From NCBI GenBank assembly GCA_946481315.1, contig CAMLMH010000002.1:372001-436000 (forward strand): 64,000 nucleotides of DNA. Direction: 5' to 3'. Positions 45,166-55,119 of the stretch are shown here, in pieces. Position numbers and translations under genes: made by a program. This DNA is from an uncultured Bacteriovorax sp. Its GTDB lineage: Bacteria; Bdellovibrionota; Bacteriovoracia; Bacteriovoracales; Bacteriovoracaceae. Under the pieces are notes generated by a model. The model made no database searches, had not been told where the DNA came from, and saw only the letters and a list, made by a program, of their open reading frames with translations. The stretch's first letter is position 1. Each line of letters starts with the position of its first letter.

Positions 45166-47730
45166 ATGAAGGTAATATCCATTGTTGCGTTGTCACTCTT
45201 AATCAGCTTTGATCCTGTATTACTGGCGGCGGATCTTTTTAGTGATAAAAAACTTCCTACCTTAGGCGTTAGCCTGGCTCCGTCATCGACCGGGTTAAAA
45301 CTTACGAATGATTCCAAACTGCCTCTTCTTATGAGAAAGAATGAAGGACCGGTCTGTTCAAACTTTGATATTTTTAACAGCTTAAGTCCAGTTAATCGGC
45401 TTAATTTTAACTGGAATCGAGTGAATAATAAATTTTCTGAGGAATCATGTTTCAATGCCAGAATTTATCTCAATTCGGGTAGATATAATATCAGCCGTTG
45501 TACTGATGCTTACTTATGTTCAATGAAAAAGTTAAGTGAAATTTCTGATTCCAAAAAAAGAGATGAAGCAACTTCGTTACTCAGAAATGCATCGGCTAAA
45601 GAATTCGCTGCCAATATGCTGAAGAGTAAAACACAGGATATGGAAAATTTCGAACTGCTAAAACGTTTTGCAGCTAAAAAATTTAACACTAAACCAGATG
45701 AAAAATGCCAATCTCTCTTTCAAATTAAATCACCAGACCAATGCCAGTTAGGGATTCTGGAAACAGGTTTTAAAGAATATCAGGCAAAATGTAAAGCTGA
45801 TCAAGTTGGATGCTATACTTATCATACAAGCAAAAAAACAGTTACCTATGGTGATTATGAAAAATCATTCAAAGAAAACGGGAAGTCACCATTAGTGAGT
45901 TTCTTTGAAAAAAGAACTGATACTCTTGCAAACCGTTTCGTAGAAAATGATAATCAATACATGGAGCGTTTGACAAATTTCATTACCTCTGAAAAATTTG
46001 TAAAAGCATCTTCGGCCGAAAAAGAAGAACTGTTTATTGAGGAATTGAAATCACAGGATCAACATAAGTTCTATCAGTTTAGAGATCCTATAATTGCTTT
46101 TGACTTTAACTTAAACGACAAAGGATCAAAAAGTTTCAGAGATCATCCACAATACAAAAAACTAAAAGAAATAATATTAACCAAAAACCTTAGCAAAGAA
46201 GGTTTCATCCAGAAATTTGATAATTACCGTAAAAATCGTGCTGGTGAAATTCTGGGAAAAAACGGTTCTTGTCAAAAAGCAACCTCTCTTCAATCGATTT
46301 GTCATGCCACTACAAGTATTAATAAAGGGCAACGACTTTATGACAACGTTGATTCGATGGCCCTTGCTCAGATTATGAGCGACAAACATTATGAAGAAGA
46401 AGGTGAAGAATACAAAACAATAAAAGGAATCATTGGCGATAGTCTAAAAGACGAAATTGATTTCGATATGTTTTTAGATGCCCAGAGATGTATCGCTATA
46501 AACAGAGTAAATCTTAGTGATGATAAAAGAGACGATTCGAATGACCCGGATTACAATAGCCCATTTACAGATGCAGGAACAATTCCGGCCACAAAACTTA
46601 GTCGCACAAATAGTCTTGGAATGGAAGATTTAGTAAGTTTCAGCAAGAACGAAGAAGCACCGGAATATGCAATCGTTCGTGAGTCAGATGAAGGTAATCC
46701 ATTAGATTCTATCGCTGAAGACAGTCAGGCGCAGGAGAGCTATTTCGGCAATAATCAATTCGATCATCAGAATAATGGGTTTAATAACACTTTTAATTCC
46801 TTCATTAACAACGAAGATGATGAGGATGAAAAGAACAAGGTAAAACCTGAAGAAAAAATTGAAGAGAAAAAAGAAGAAGTTGTGGCCAGAAATGATATTT
46901 CGACTGCCAATGATTCAAAAATTCAGGACCTGATGAAAAAACTCTCGGCCACTGAAGAAAAACTGGAAAAACTGAAATCTTCTACCGAAGCAGCTGAAGA
47001 GGCCCGCGTACGTGAAAAGAAAATTCAGGAAGAAAATGCCTTAATTTCGGAGCTTAAATCGCAGATTAATGAACTAAAAACAGCAAACAAGACCCGGGCT
47101 GCGCAAGTCAACCAGGCTTCTGCACAACGCAATGATTATAATTCAACACAAACAAATTATCAGCCAAGCTTCGGCGGTGGAGCTTCAATATCGCGTTCTC
47201 AGGAAAAACAACATAATATTTCAAATGATATAGTTGAGCCAGTTCGCGCTAAAGAATCGAACACATCCGGTTCAGGATCATCAGGTGGATCGGCATCGCG
47301 ATCTATTGCCAGTACTCCTACATTATCATCATCTTCATCTGACAACGGATCTACAGACAATTCGTCAGGTCTTGTTCTGACTCAGGTTGAAGGAATGTCA
47401 GTCGAGAAGGCCACTGAAACTATAGCTAACAAAATCCTGGAACTAAACGGAATGCCATTTTTGATTAAAGAAGATGGTGTATTCAAAAAAGTTGTCCCGG
47501 TCATCGCTAATGGAAAAATTGCCTTCGATGAGAATGGTAAACCTAAGTTCAAAAAAATTGACTGTGGTGAAACTAAGGTTAAGTGCGAAGAAAAAGACCG
47601 AAAACCAGCTTTCGTCGCAGTAGCAGACGAAAAACGCAGTGAAGAAGACAAAACCAAGCGTGAGCTTGAACGGGCCCAGTACCGTAAGTTCCTAGAAGCC
47701 TCTCAGAAGGCCATGCAGAAAAAGAAATAA
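45166..47730 (+). CDS. Large secreted Cys-containing protein with coiled coil and Ser/Gly-rich linker
   Basis: 854 residues. The signal peptide is MKVISIVALSLLISFDPVLLA. The N-terminal 450 residues are Lys-rich, helical and contain more than ten Cys. Acidic and Asn-rich sequence follows, then a coiled coil at about 580-650, a Ser/Gly-rich linker (about 700-735) and an 80-residue C-terminal domain. No family is recognised. Its architecture resembles the product of the gene at 48564, suggesting distant paralogues. The gene is visibly richer in A than its neighbours. It is preceded by a good sigma-28-type promoter and followed by a terminator. Confidence 0.7.
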   Translation: MKVISIVALSLLISFDPVLLAADLFSDKKLPTLGVSLAPSSTGLKLTNDSKLPLLMRKNEGPVCSNFDIFNSLSPVNRLNFNWNRVNNKFSEESCFNARIYLNSGRYNISRCTDAYLCSMKKLSEISDSKKRDEATSLLRNASAKEFAANMLKSKTQDMENFELLKRFAAKKFNTKPDEKCQSLFQIKSPDQCQLGILETGFKEYQAKCKADQVGCYTYHTSKKTVTYGDYEKSFKENGKSPLVSFFEKRTDTLANRFVENDNQYMERLTNFITSEKFVKASSAEKEELFIEELKSQDQHKFYQFRDPIIAFDFNLNDKGSKSFRDHPQYKKLKEIILTKNLSKEGFIQKFDNYRKNRAGEILGKNGSCQKATSLQSICHATTSINKGQRLYDNVDSMALAQIMSDKHYEEEGEEYKTIKGIIGDSLKDEIDFDMFLDAQRCIAINRVNLSDDKRDDSNDPDYNSPFTDAGTIPATKLSRTNSLGMEDLVSFSKNEEAPEYAIVRESDEGNPLDSIAEDSQAQESYFGNNQFDHQNNGFNNTFNSFINNEDDEDEKNKVKPEEKIEEKKEEVVARNDISTANDSKIQDLMKKLSATEEKLEKLKSSTEAAEEARVREKKIQEENALISELKSQINELKTANKTRAAQVNQASAQRNDYNSTQTNYQPSFGGGASISRSQEKQHNISNDIVEPVRAKESNTSGSGSSGGSASRSIASTPTLSSSSSDNGSTDNSSGLVLTQVEGMSVEKATETIANKILELNGMPFLIKEDGVFKKVVPVIANGKIAFDENGKPKFKKIDCGETKVKCEEKDRKPAFVAVADEKRSEEDKTKRELERAQYRKFLEASQKAMQKKK

Positions 47731-47734
47731 TCCC

Positions 47735-47764
47735 AAAGCCCTGGCAGAAGCCGGGGCTTTTTAT
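47735..47764 (+). terminator. Intrinsic terminator
   Basis: AAAGCCCTGGC (47735-47745) pairs with GCCGGGGCTTT (47750-47760) around an AGAA loop, followed by T residues. It separates the 45166 gene from the 47900 operon. Confidence 0.88.
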
Positions 47765-47834
47765 TTAAATGCCCGACGATGTCACTCGGAGAGTAGGCCA
47801 TTTTTTTCCTGATCATAGTCACGAGTTCAAAAAC

Positions 47835-47862
47835 TAAAGGTTTCAAGCGGAAGTCCCGAATA
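47835..47862 (+). promoter_or_regulatory. Candidate sigma-28-like promoter
   Basis: TAAAGGTT (47835-47842) and CCCGAATA (47855-47862) with a 12-base spacer, the same spacing as the candidate before flagellin. The -35 half matches 7 of 8, the -10 half 5 of 8. ATG follows at 47900. Confidence 0.4.
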
Positions 47863-47899
47863 GTCGACAGAAACAATTTCTATCGAATGAGGTTTTCTC

Positions 47900-48562
47900 A
47901 TGCTTAGGCATTTTGCATCCATCAATTTCATCCTTGTGACAATATTTTCGATCGTCTCTTTCTCCGTTTTTGCTACAGACAAAATCAAAGATAAAGATTG
48001 TGTTGAATGTACATATAAAAAAGTTGTCGGTGCACCGGACATAACTCACATTGAAGGTTTAGAAAAAGTCGTTAGAAACAATGTCGTAAAGACAAATTAT
48101 CAGAGCATCGATTTTGAAGGTTTCCATAAATCTTTCTGCATGAAGTTTGAAAATGTGGGACATGTATACGCATTTAAAAAAGAAATTTTAGAAGCTATGA
48201 AAAAATCTGGTTATTCAATGGAGAAGTACTGGACACAAGTTGGATGTGTACCGGGAAAAATTGGAGGAACGACAACTCCTATTTCCCATCTTGTTGCAGA
48301 AGATGCAGCAGGAAGGATGCAATTTCTAAAAGCACTACATAAATATCTAATGGATAATAAAGAGGAAAAGACCTGGCATAAAGTTGTAAACGCTCCCAAT
48401 TCAAGAGGCTTTACAATGCTGGATTATATTGTCTATCTCAATTCATCCAGTCAAATCCGTGAGGAAGAAAGGGCCTCTACAAATGAATTGATTATCTACT
48501 TATGCAATAATGGTGGAGTCTTTACTAATTTTAAAAATAATAAATGTCCTTTGAGTATATAA
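47900..48562 (+). CDS. Secreted protein, possibly ankyrin-like helical repeats
   Basis: 220 residues. A signal peptide (about residues 1-26, ending SFSVFA) precedes TDKIKDKDC. The mature protein has six or more Cys. PISHLVAEDAAGRMQFLKAL and NSRGFTMLDYIVYL, followed by ELIIYLCNNGGV, look like two degenerate ankyrin repeats, but the match is weak. The next gene starts 1 base after its stop, so the two form an operon behind a candidate sigma-28-like promoter. Confidence 0.6.
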   Translation: MLRHFASINFILVTIFSIVSFSVFATDKIKDKDCVECTYKKVVGAPDITHIEGLEKVVRNNVVKTNYQSIDFEGFHKSFCMKFENVGHVYAFKKEILEAMKKSGYSMEKYWTQVGCVPGKIGGTTTPISHLVAEDAAGRMQFLKALHKYLMDNKEEKTWHKVVNAPNSRGFTMLDYIVYLNSSSQIREEERASTNELIIYLCNNGGVFTNFKNNKCPLSI

Positions 48563-48563
48563 A

Positions 48564-51053
48564 ATGAAATCACTGGCCCTCTTTATAACTTTACTTATCA
48601 CGTTTGGATCTCAAGCTGACGATAGTAAAGTTCCTTGTTTGAAACAGGATGGAAATCTAGGGTTAAATGTATTTTCAAATTATGATTGTTCGATTATCAA
48701 AAAGGTTGTTGAGACACCAGAAATTAAAAATGCCCATAAGTCTAAAGTCGATGAGAAGTTAGCAGAGAGACTTGCTTTTAAAATAGAAAGAAATATAGAA
48801 GAAATGGCCATGCTGGATCAATACTTCAATCAATTTAAATTGGGATTGACTGAAGATGAAAGTGTAAAAAGAGAATGTAAAGCTGAGCTTATTGCTAACC
48901 CATGTAAGAATCAAGTTAGTGATAAAAAAATAAACGTTTTGCTGAAGAAATTAAATTCTAAAGAAATGAATTTGACAGCCAAGATGCAAAAAATCTTCAC
49001 GAATAGTTTTGCAAGTGCAGATGTTCAAAATAACACCTGTCCACTAACTGCTCCTGCTGGATATTATACTCTTAATGCTCAGTTTGATGAAAGCGCGGCA
49101 AATGATCTTAAAAACTTTTTAAAAACTCAAAGCCGCGGATCTAAAGATTGGATTGAAGCCGCATATAAGAATTTTCCACAGTTGAAGTTGATTAAGCGAG
49201 CTACTTTAAATGATCCAAATTTTCAAATTGAGTTTGAGAATTATATTAAAGATTATGACAACAAAATACCCATCAAAGCTTATGTCTTAGGTTTTTTCGC
49301 CAAAAAGAGCAATCAAAAGCGATTATCTGCTGGACTAGCTTCAATCTGTACTGACTTAAAAGAAAATATCAAAGGTTACCTATGCAATGATCTTACTTCA
49401 CTTGCAGTAAGTGAAAATACGGCTAATTATTTGTTTGTCGAGGATGAAGACGTTGAAGAATCTATCGATATTTCAAAGGCATTTTCTTGCGATGTTGAAA
49501 ACGATCAGGATAAATTGAATATCCCAAATGGAGCTGAAAGGATCTATAATAACTTAGTAGATAACGTTGTTTCACAATTACCTAAAGATGGGAATATTGT
49601 TAAATCGGGTGTTAGCTCTTTTTGTGAAAATCTTTTATGCAAGACAGAGAAAATTAAAAAAACACCTTCTTGTTCGCAAAAAGGTGTAGCTTCGGTTGAA
49701 GACCTGAAAGCTGCTTATTCATGTAATGGACATATTGAAAGTACGGAACATAAGAACAATGACATGAGTTGTACCCTGAAAGTTCGTCAGTGGATTGCTT
49801 ACCTGGAATCAAAAGATTTTGAAAAAAAGAAAGAAGAGAATATTCAAATAGCAAAAATTTTAGGTATCGAGCTTGAAAACAACTTGGTGACTACAAAAGA
49901 AAAGAAAAGCTATCTTTCAAGCTTCAGCCAAAACTTCCTTGGGGTGGAAGGATCCCTTCTTGCAGAAGGGAAAAAAGTAAATCCTATAACAGTGGCCGAA
50001 AAAATCAGAGAGTTTGAAGAACGCAAAATCGAACCAATTCCTTCACAGAACCGAGATGTTATACTTGCTAACAATGAGAATAATAAAGTTTATAACATGA
50101 TCAAGCAGCATAAAGAGAATGAAGCTCTTGAAGCTCAGGTTCAGACAAACCATCAGGCAATAAATACTTTTGCTCAGTTTGATAAGAATGAAGAACATAA
50201 ACAAGCCTTTATTGCGAACTCAATTGCGAAATTTTCAAAAACAGATTCGTCTCCGACTTCGAAAAAAGATGTTTTTCAAGCGATGAAAGAGCAGGATCGC
50301 CGCGAAGAGATTGCGCGCATGCGTGCAGAACTTGAAAGTGTGATGAAAGGCATGAAAGGAACTGATGAAGATAAACTTGAAACAATTGTGGATAGTAATT
50401 TGGGATTTGCCAACAAGGGCGTTTCCAGTGCAGATCCATTCCGCGGAATGGGGAAAGAAGAACGTGAAAGGCTAGATCAATACCGTCAGAGTTTACAGAA
50501 TTGGGAATCTCGCCTGAGAAGTCGTGAATTTGATCTGGATACAAGAGATTTATCCAGCGGGACTTCACGGGCCGTCGCAAGTGAAAATGAAAAACGCTAT
50601 GAGGGCCAGGGACAAAAAGGACGCGAAGAAAGCTCTGAATCATTGAACAGTGGCGGGAGTGGGGGCGGCGGAAGCTCGGGCGGAATCAAATTGTCTGAAT
50701 CTAAAAGCGGATCCAATACAGTTAATGGTGAGCAGGCCAATGCAGAAACTCAGAAGGTGGCCCTTGCCAACGAAGGTGAGGCCCTGGTAACTGCCGAATC
50801 ACTGGCCACACTTGAAAAGTCGACACTTAAAAAGTTGGGAATTGGGCAGCGAGATTCATTTATCATCAAAGTAAAGTTACTGGAAAAAATCTACGACGTT
50901 CCCGTGAAAAGTTTTACTCATAATGGGAAAGCGATGTTTGTTCCGATGCTGACTAAGGAAAATCGCGACCTCGCCAAGCTTCTTTTGGAAAGTCCGCTTT
51001 TTGCTGATTACCGCAACTATCAGCTCGAGCGCGAACGATCTTACGCCAGATAG
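48564..51053 (+). CDS. Large secreted Cys-containing protein with coiled coil and Gly/Ser-rich linker
   Basis: 829 residues. The signal peptide is MKSLALFITLLITFGSQA. About 470 helical residues with at least twelve Cys come first. Coiled-coil sequence at about 500-690 (including QDRREEIARMRAELESVM) follows, then a Gly/Ser linker (GGSGGGGSSGG) and a 90-residue C-terminal domain. No family is recognised. The same order of parts is seen in the 854-residue product of the 45166 gene. Operon partner of the gene at 47900. The exported, disulphide-rich N-terminus suggests an envelope or surface role, which is inference. Confidence 0.7.
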   Translation: MKSLALFITLLITFGSQADDSKVPCLKQDGNLGLNVFSNYDCSIIKKVVETPEIKNAHKSKVDEKLAERLAFKIERNIEEMAMLDQYFNQFKLGLTEDESVKRECKAELIANPCKNQVSDKKINVLLKKLNSKEMNLTAKMQKIFTNSFASADVQNNTCPLTAPAGYYTLNAQFDESAANDLKNFLKTQSRGSKDWIEAAYKNFPQLKLIKRATLNDPNFQIEFENYIKDYDNKIPIKAYVLGFFAKKSNQKRLSAGLASICTDLKENIKGYLCNDLTSLAVSENTANYLFVEDEDVEESIDISKAFSCDVENDQDKLNIPNGAERIYNNLVDNVVSQLPKDGNIVKSGVSSFCENLLCKTEKIKKTPSCSQKGVASVEDLKAAYSCNGHIESTEHKNNDMSCTLKVRQWIAYLESKDFEKKKEENIQIAKILGIELENNLVTTKEKKSYLSSFSQNFLGVEGSLLAEGKKVNPITVAEKIREFEERKIEPIPSQNRDVILANNENNKVYNMIKQHKENEALEAQVQTNHQAINTFAQFDKNEEHKQAFIANSIAKFSKTDSSPTSKKDVFQAMKEQDRREEIARMRAELESVMKGMKGTDEDKLETIVDSNLGFANKGVSSADPFRGMGKEERERLDQYRQSLQNWESRLRSREFDLDTRDLSSGTSRAVASENEKRYEGQGQKGREESSESLNSGGSGGGGSSGGIKLSESKSGSNTVNGEQANAETQKVALANEGEALVTAESLATLEKSTLKKLGIGQRDSFIIKVKLLEKIYDVPVKSFTHNGKAMFVPMLTKENRDLAKLLLESPLFADYRNYQLERERSYAR

Positions 51054-51175
51054 GCAATTTCCTGCTTTTTTCGACACTTTTAAGGTCATTTCTGACTGCT
51101 TAAGTCTTGCATCAATCTGCTCTAATCCTTAAACTATACGGACAAGTTTAATGCCCTTTGTTATTAGAGGACTTC

Positions 51176-52801
51176 ATGGACGTTATCGAATCTTCAATAG
51201 ATGTCAATTCTGCCGAATTTTTTGAGAACAAAAAATATCATCTTGCACTACGATCTGAGCTCATCGAAAAACTATCGATGGTGAAAATGGGCGGTGGTGC
51301 TGATCAGGTAAAACGACATCACGAACGTAAAAAATTTCTTCCGCGTGAGCGTATTGAAAAAATTTTGGATGAGGGATCCCCGTTTATTGAACTCTCAAGT
51401 TTAGCCGCGTATCAGTTATATGATGAAGATGTTCCTTGTGCAGGAATGGTAACCGGGATTGGCCGCGTTCACGGAGTTGAGTGTCTGTTTGTGGCCAACG
51501 ATGCAACAGTGAAGGGCGGAACGTATTTTCCGATGACCGTGAAGAAACATCTTCGCGCTCAGGAAATTGCACTGGAAAATAACCTTCCGTGCGTATATCT
51601 GGTAGATAGTGGTGGAGCTTTTTTACCTAAGCAGGATGAAGTTTTTCCTGATCGGGATCATTTCGGAAGAATTTTTTACAATCAAGCGCAGATGAGTGCT
51701 AAAGGCATTCCGCAAATTGCGGTGGTACTTGGATCTTGTACCGCCGGCGGTGCTTATGTACCGGCGATGAGTGATGAGACTGTCATCGTAAAAGGTAATG
51801 GAACTATTTTTCTTGGGGGACCTCCGCTAGTTCAGGCAGCAACTGGTGAAGTCGTGACGGCCGAAGATCTTGGTGGTGCTGATGTGCATACCCGGGTTTC
51901 GGGAGTCAGTGATCATTTCGCCAATGATGAAGAAGAAGCATTTATCATTACCCGCAATATTATTGAAAATCTTAATTTCAAATCTCCGGGGAGAATACAG
52001 GGACTGCGAGCAGATACAGCACCGGTTAAAGCTCCTCTTTATTCCATGGATGAGATCTATGGAATTATTCCGAAGGATACGCGTAAGCCGTTTGATGTGC
52101 GCGAGATTATCGCCCGTCTGGTTGATGGTTCTGAATTTCATGAATTCAAAGAGCGTTACGGTAATACATTAGTGACGGGATTTGCCCGCATTCACGGCCA
52201 GCAAATCGGTATCGTGGCTAACAACGGGATTTTATTTTCCGAGTCGGCCCAAAAAGGTGCGCACTTTATTGAACTTTGCGGACAAAGAAAAATTCCTCTC
52301 TTGTTTTTACAAAACATCACTGGCTTTATGGTTGGACGACAGTATGAAAATGAAGGAATTGCCAAGCATGGTGCGAAAATGGTGACCGCCGTTTCAACTG
52401 TTCAGGTTCCGAAGTTTACCGTGATTATTGGTGGATCTTTTGGAGCCGGCAACTACGGGATGTGCGGACGAGCTTACTCACCAAGATTTTTATGGATGTG
52501 GCCTAATGCCCGCATTTCGGTAATGGGTGGTGAGCAAGCTGCGAAGGTTTTATCCACCGTCCGTCAGAATGGATTAAAAGCTTCAGGCAAAAAAGAAATG
52601 TCGGATTCTGAAGTTGCAGCTTTTGAAAAACCAATATTGGATAAATATGAAGTTGAAGGAAGTCCATATTATTCCAGTGCAAGATTATGGGATGACGGAG
52701 TGATTGATCCGGCCCACACCCGGGACTTGCTTGGTTTAGCCATTGCCGCTTCTTTAAATTCCGGAATTGGTGAAAGTAAATTCGGCGTCTTTAGAATGTA
52801 G
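51176..52801 (+). CDS. liuB: Methylcrotonyl-CoA carboxylase carboxyltransferase (beta) subunit
   Basis: 541 residues from the ATG at 51176 (AGAGGA upstream; a TTG at 51158 is rejected). The motifs [31 protein letters not shown] and [18 protein letters not shown] are those of methylcrotonyl-CoA carboxylase beta rather than propionyl-CoA carboxylase. The subunit moves the carboxyl group from biotin to 3-methylcrotonyl-CoA in leucine breakdown. The following genes supply the hydratase, biotin carboxylase, biotin carrier and lyase of the same route. Confidence 0.94.
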   Translation: MDVIESSIDVNSAEFFENKKYHLALRSELIEKLSMVKMGGGADQVKRHHERKKFLPRERIEKILDEGSPFIELSSLAAYQLYDEDVPCAGMVTGIGRVHGVECLFVANDATVKGGTYFPMTVKKHLRAQEIALENNLPCVYLVDSGGAFLPKQDEVFPDRDHFGRIFYNQAQMSAKGIPQIAVVLGSCTAGGAYVPAMSDETVIVKGNGTIFLGGPPLVQAATGEVVTAEDLGGADVHTRVSGVSDHFANDEEEAFIITRNIIENLNFKSPGRIQGLRADTAPVKAPLYSMDEIYGIIPKDTRKPFDVREIIARLVDGSEFHEFKERYGNTLVTGFARIHGQQIGIVANNGILFSESAQKGAHFIELCGQRKIPLLFLQNITGFMVGRQYENEGIAKHGAKMVTAVSTVQVPKFTVIIGGSFGAGNYGMCGRAYSPRFLWMWPNARISVMGGEQAAKVLSTVRQNGLKASGKKEMSDSEVAAFEKPILDKYEVEGSPYYSSARLWDDGVIDPAHTRDLLGLAIAASLNSGIGESKFGVFRM

Positions 52802-52810
52802 GAAAATGTT

Positions 52811-53587
52811 ATGATGTATAAATTAGATATTGACCCAAGAGGTGTAGCGACATTGTCGCTCAATCGTCCTGAGCTCCATAATGCTTTTAATGATGAGTTA
52901 ATTACCGATCTGACAAATTGTCTGGGTGAGCTGGAGCAGAATAAAAATATTCGTTTACTGGTTTTAACCGGTGAAGGAAAATCGTTTTGCGCCGGAGCCG
53001 ATCTAAACTGGATGAAGCGAATGAAAGATTATTCGCACGAAGAAAACGTTGCGGATTCACAAAAACTTGCCGAGATGTTTGCTAAGCTTAATGCTTTTTC
53101 CCGTCCGGTGATTGGAAAAGTTAACGGTAGTGCGCTGGGTGGCGGAGCAGGCCTGGTTGCTTGTTGTGATTATGTTGTGGCCGTTGAAAATGCCATGATT
53201 GCTTTTACCGAAGTTCGTCTGGGATTGCTTCCGGCAGTTATTTCACCTTTTGTTATTGCTAAAATCGGAGAGTCACATGCCCGCGCAAGTTTTATGAGTG
53301 GAGCAAAGATTCCGATGAGCCGTGCTTTTGTCATGGGGCTGGTCCACCAGGTGACGACTCATGAGAGGCTGGATGAAGAAGTCGAAAAAGTCATCGCGGA
53401 CTTTTTACTGGCGGGGCCTGAAGCGGCCAGAGATGCTAAACGTTTGGTTAAAAATGTGGTCCGCTTTGAATCGATTGAAGCGGCTAGAGATTATACATGC
53501 AACAAAATTGCTAAAGCTCGCGTGTCTCCCGAAGGACAAGAGGGCATGAGTGCACTATTAGAAAAACGCAAAGCGAGCTGGTATTAA
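52811..53587 (+). CDS. liuC: 3-methylglutaconyl-CoA hydratase (LiuC-type crotonase)
   Basis: 258 residues. Crotonase fold with FCAGADLNWMKRM and GSALGGGAGLVACCD. The stretch FTEVRLGLLPAVISPFV is typical of the AUH/LiuC group, and the pathway position between the two methylcrotonyl-CoA carboxylase genes supports the call. It hydrates 3-methylglutaconyl-CoA to HMG-CoA. Two consecutive ATG codons (52811 and 52814) could serve as start. The next gene begins 2 bases after its stop. Confidence 0.9.
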   Translation: MMYKLDIDPRGVATLSLNRPELHNAFNDELITDLTNCLGELEQNKNIRLLVLTGEGKSFCAGADLNWMKRMKDYSHEENVADSQKLAEMFAKLNAFSRPVIGKVNGSALGGGAGLVACCDYVVAVENAMIAFTEVRLGLLPAVISPFVIAKIGESHARASFMSGAKIPMSRAFVMGLVHQVTTHERLDEEVEKVIADFLLAGPEAARDAKRLVKNVVRFESIEAARDYTCNKIAKARVSPEGQEGMSALLEKRKASWY

Positions 53588-53589
53588 TT

Positions 53590-55119
53590 ATGAAGATGAA
53601 ACGAAAACCAATAAAGAAAATTCTGATCGCAAACCGGGGTGAGATAGCTTTAAGAGTTATTCAGACCTGTAAAGAGATGGGAATTGAGACGGCTACACTT
53701 TATACTGATGAAGAAATAGATCTTCCGCATAGTTCAGCCGGAGATCAGTCATTTAATCTGGGAACAGGTGCACTTAAGGACACTTATCTGAATCAAGATA
53801 AAATCATTGCCATCGCCAAAGACTGTGGTGCTGATGCTATCCATCCCGGTTATGGATTTCTTTCAGAGAAAGCATCTTTTGCCAAAAAAGTGATGGAAGC
53901 AGGTCTAATGTTTATCGGACCTTCCCCTGAGGCCATCGATCTGATGGGCGATAAAAAAACCTCAAAAATAAAGATTCAGGAATTAGGAGTTCCTTCGATT
54001 CCAGGCTATCACGGCGATAAGCAGGATATGAGTCATCTTATCAGCGAAGCTAAAAAAATCGGTTACCCGGTTTTGATTAAAGCTTCAGCCGGTGGCGGCG
54101 GTAAAGGTATGCGTATCGTGCACGAAGAAGGTGAGTTTAAAGAGGCCCTGGAAGGAGCAAAACGCGAAGCGCTCAATGCTTTTGGTGATGAAACCGTTTT
54201 GCTGGAAAAATACATTACTTCTCCAAGACATATTGAAATTCAGGTGATGAGTGATTCGCATGGAAATCATTTTCACCTGTTTGAGCGCGAATGTTCTATA
54301 CAACGCCGTTATCAAAAGATAGTTGAAGAATCTCCCAGTCCGGCCGTTACTCCGGAGTTACGTAAAAAAATGACTGAAGCCGCAGTGAAGATCACTCGGG
54401 GGATCAGTTATGAGGGAGCGGGGACAGTGGAACTCATTCTGGATACCGACGGGAGTTTCTACTTTCTCGAAATGAATACGCGTTTACAAGTCGAGCATCC
54501 GGTGACGGAAATGGTGACTGGTCTTGATCTTGTTCGTCTGCAGATTATGGTGGCCCAGGGGGACAAACTTCCTTTTACTCAGGAAGACATCAAGCAAAAA
54601 GGACACGCTATTGAAGTGCGATTATATGCCGAAGACCCTGATAATGGATTCTTACCAAGTATTGGGACTATCAAAAAAATCGGTAAAACATCACTCAGAG
54701 ATACGAGACTCGATTGCGGTTACCGCAATGGTAATGCAGTGTCTATTTCTTTTGATCCAATGCTCGCTAAACTCATCTCCTGGGGTGAAAGCCGCTCGAT
54801 AGCTGCAGAGAAACTTAACCTTGCACTCAATGATATTCTCTTTTTAGGAGTGAAAACAAATCGCGATTACTTAAAGCGCATTTTGACATTACCTGAATAT
54901 CACGAGGGAAAAACTTATACGCATTTCGTAAAAACATATGAAGATAAATTAAAGGCCCAAACTCCCTCCCAGGAGCAAAAGGCCATGGCACTGGCGGCCT
55001 TTCTTTTTAGTCAGATGAGAAGTAATAAGAGGGGGAGTCATGGTGCTTCTTCCAGAGCAGATCACAGCACTAACAGCACCTGTCCATGGTCATCACTCTC
55101 AGGCTTCAGGAACATATAA
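53590..55119 (+). CDS. liuD: Methylcrotonyl-CoA carboxylase alpha, biotin carboxylase part (split from carrier)
   Basis: 509 residues. Biotin carboxylase motifs: ILIANRGEIALRVIQ, HPGYGFLSE, the glycine-rich ATP-grasp loop KASAGGGGKGMRIV and EMNTRLQVEHPVTEMVTG. It carboxylates biotin using ATP and bicarbonate. The last residues CPWSSLSGFRNI align with the start of the BT domain of full-length alpha subunits (human: SGRRLN), yet a TAA stop follows and the next ORF resumes in the same frame. Normal alpha subunits are about 660-670 residues, the sum of both ORFs. Acyl-CoA specificity comes from the adjacent liuB. Confidence 0.9.
   Translation: MKMKRKPIKKILIANRGEIALRVIQTCKEMGIETATLYTDEEIDLPHSSAGDQSFNLGTGALKDTYLNQDKIIAIAKDCGADAIHPGYGFLSEKASFAKKVMEAGLMFIGPSPEAIDLMGDKKTSKIKIQELGVPSIPGYHGDKQDMSHLISEAKKIGYPVLIKASAGGGGKGMRIVHEEGEFKEALEGAKREALNAFGDETVLLEKYITSPRHIEIQVMSDSHGNHFHLFERECSIQRRYQKIVEESPSPAVTPELRKKMTEAAVKITRGISYEGAGTVELILDTDGSFYFLEMNTRLQVEHPVTEMVTGLDLVRLQIMVAQGDKLPFTQEDIKQKGHAIEVRLYAEDPDNGFLPSIGTIKKIGKTSLRDTRLDCGYRNGNAVSISFDPMLAKLISWGESRSIAAEKLNLALNDILFLGVKTNRDYLKRILTLPEYHEGKTYTHFVKTYEDKLKAQTPSQEQKAMALAAFLFSQMRSNKRGSHGASSRADHSTNSTCPWSSLSGFRNI

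Noticed and set aside
45166..51053. Horizontally acquired island
   Set aside because: The A-richness is visible, but there are no mobile genes, tRNA or direct repeats at the borders, and secreted Lys/Asn-rich proteins are naturally A-rich.
53590..55119. Biotin carboxylase ORF as acetyl-CoA carboxylase AccC
   Set aside because: Its C-terminal extension reaches the BT domain start and it lies between methylcrotonyl-CoA carboxylase genes; AccC is about 450 residues and ends earlier.
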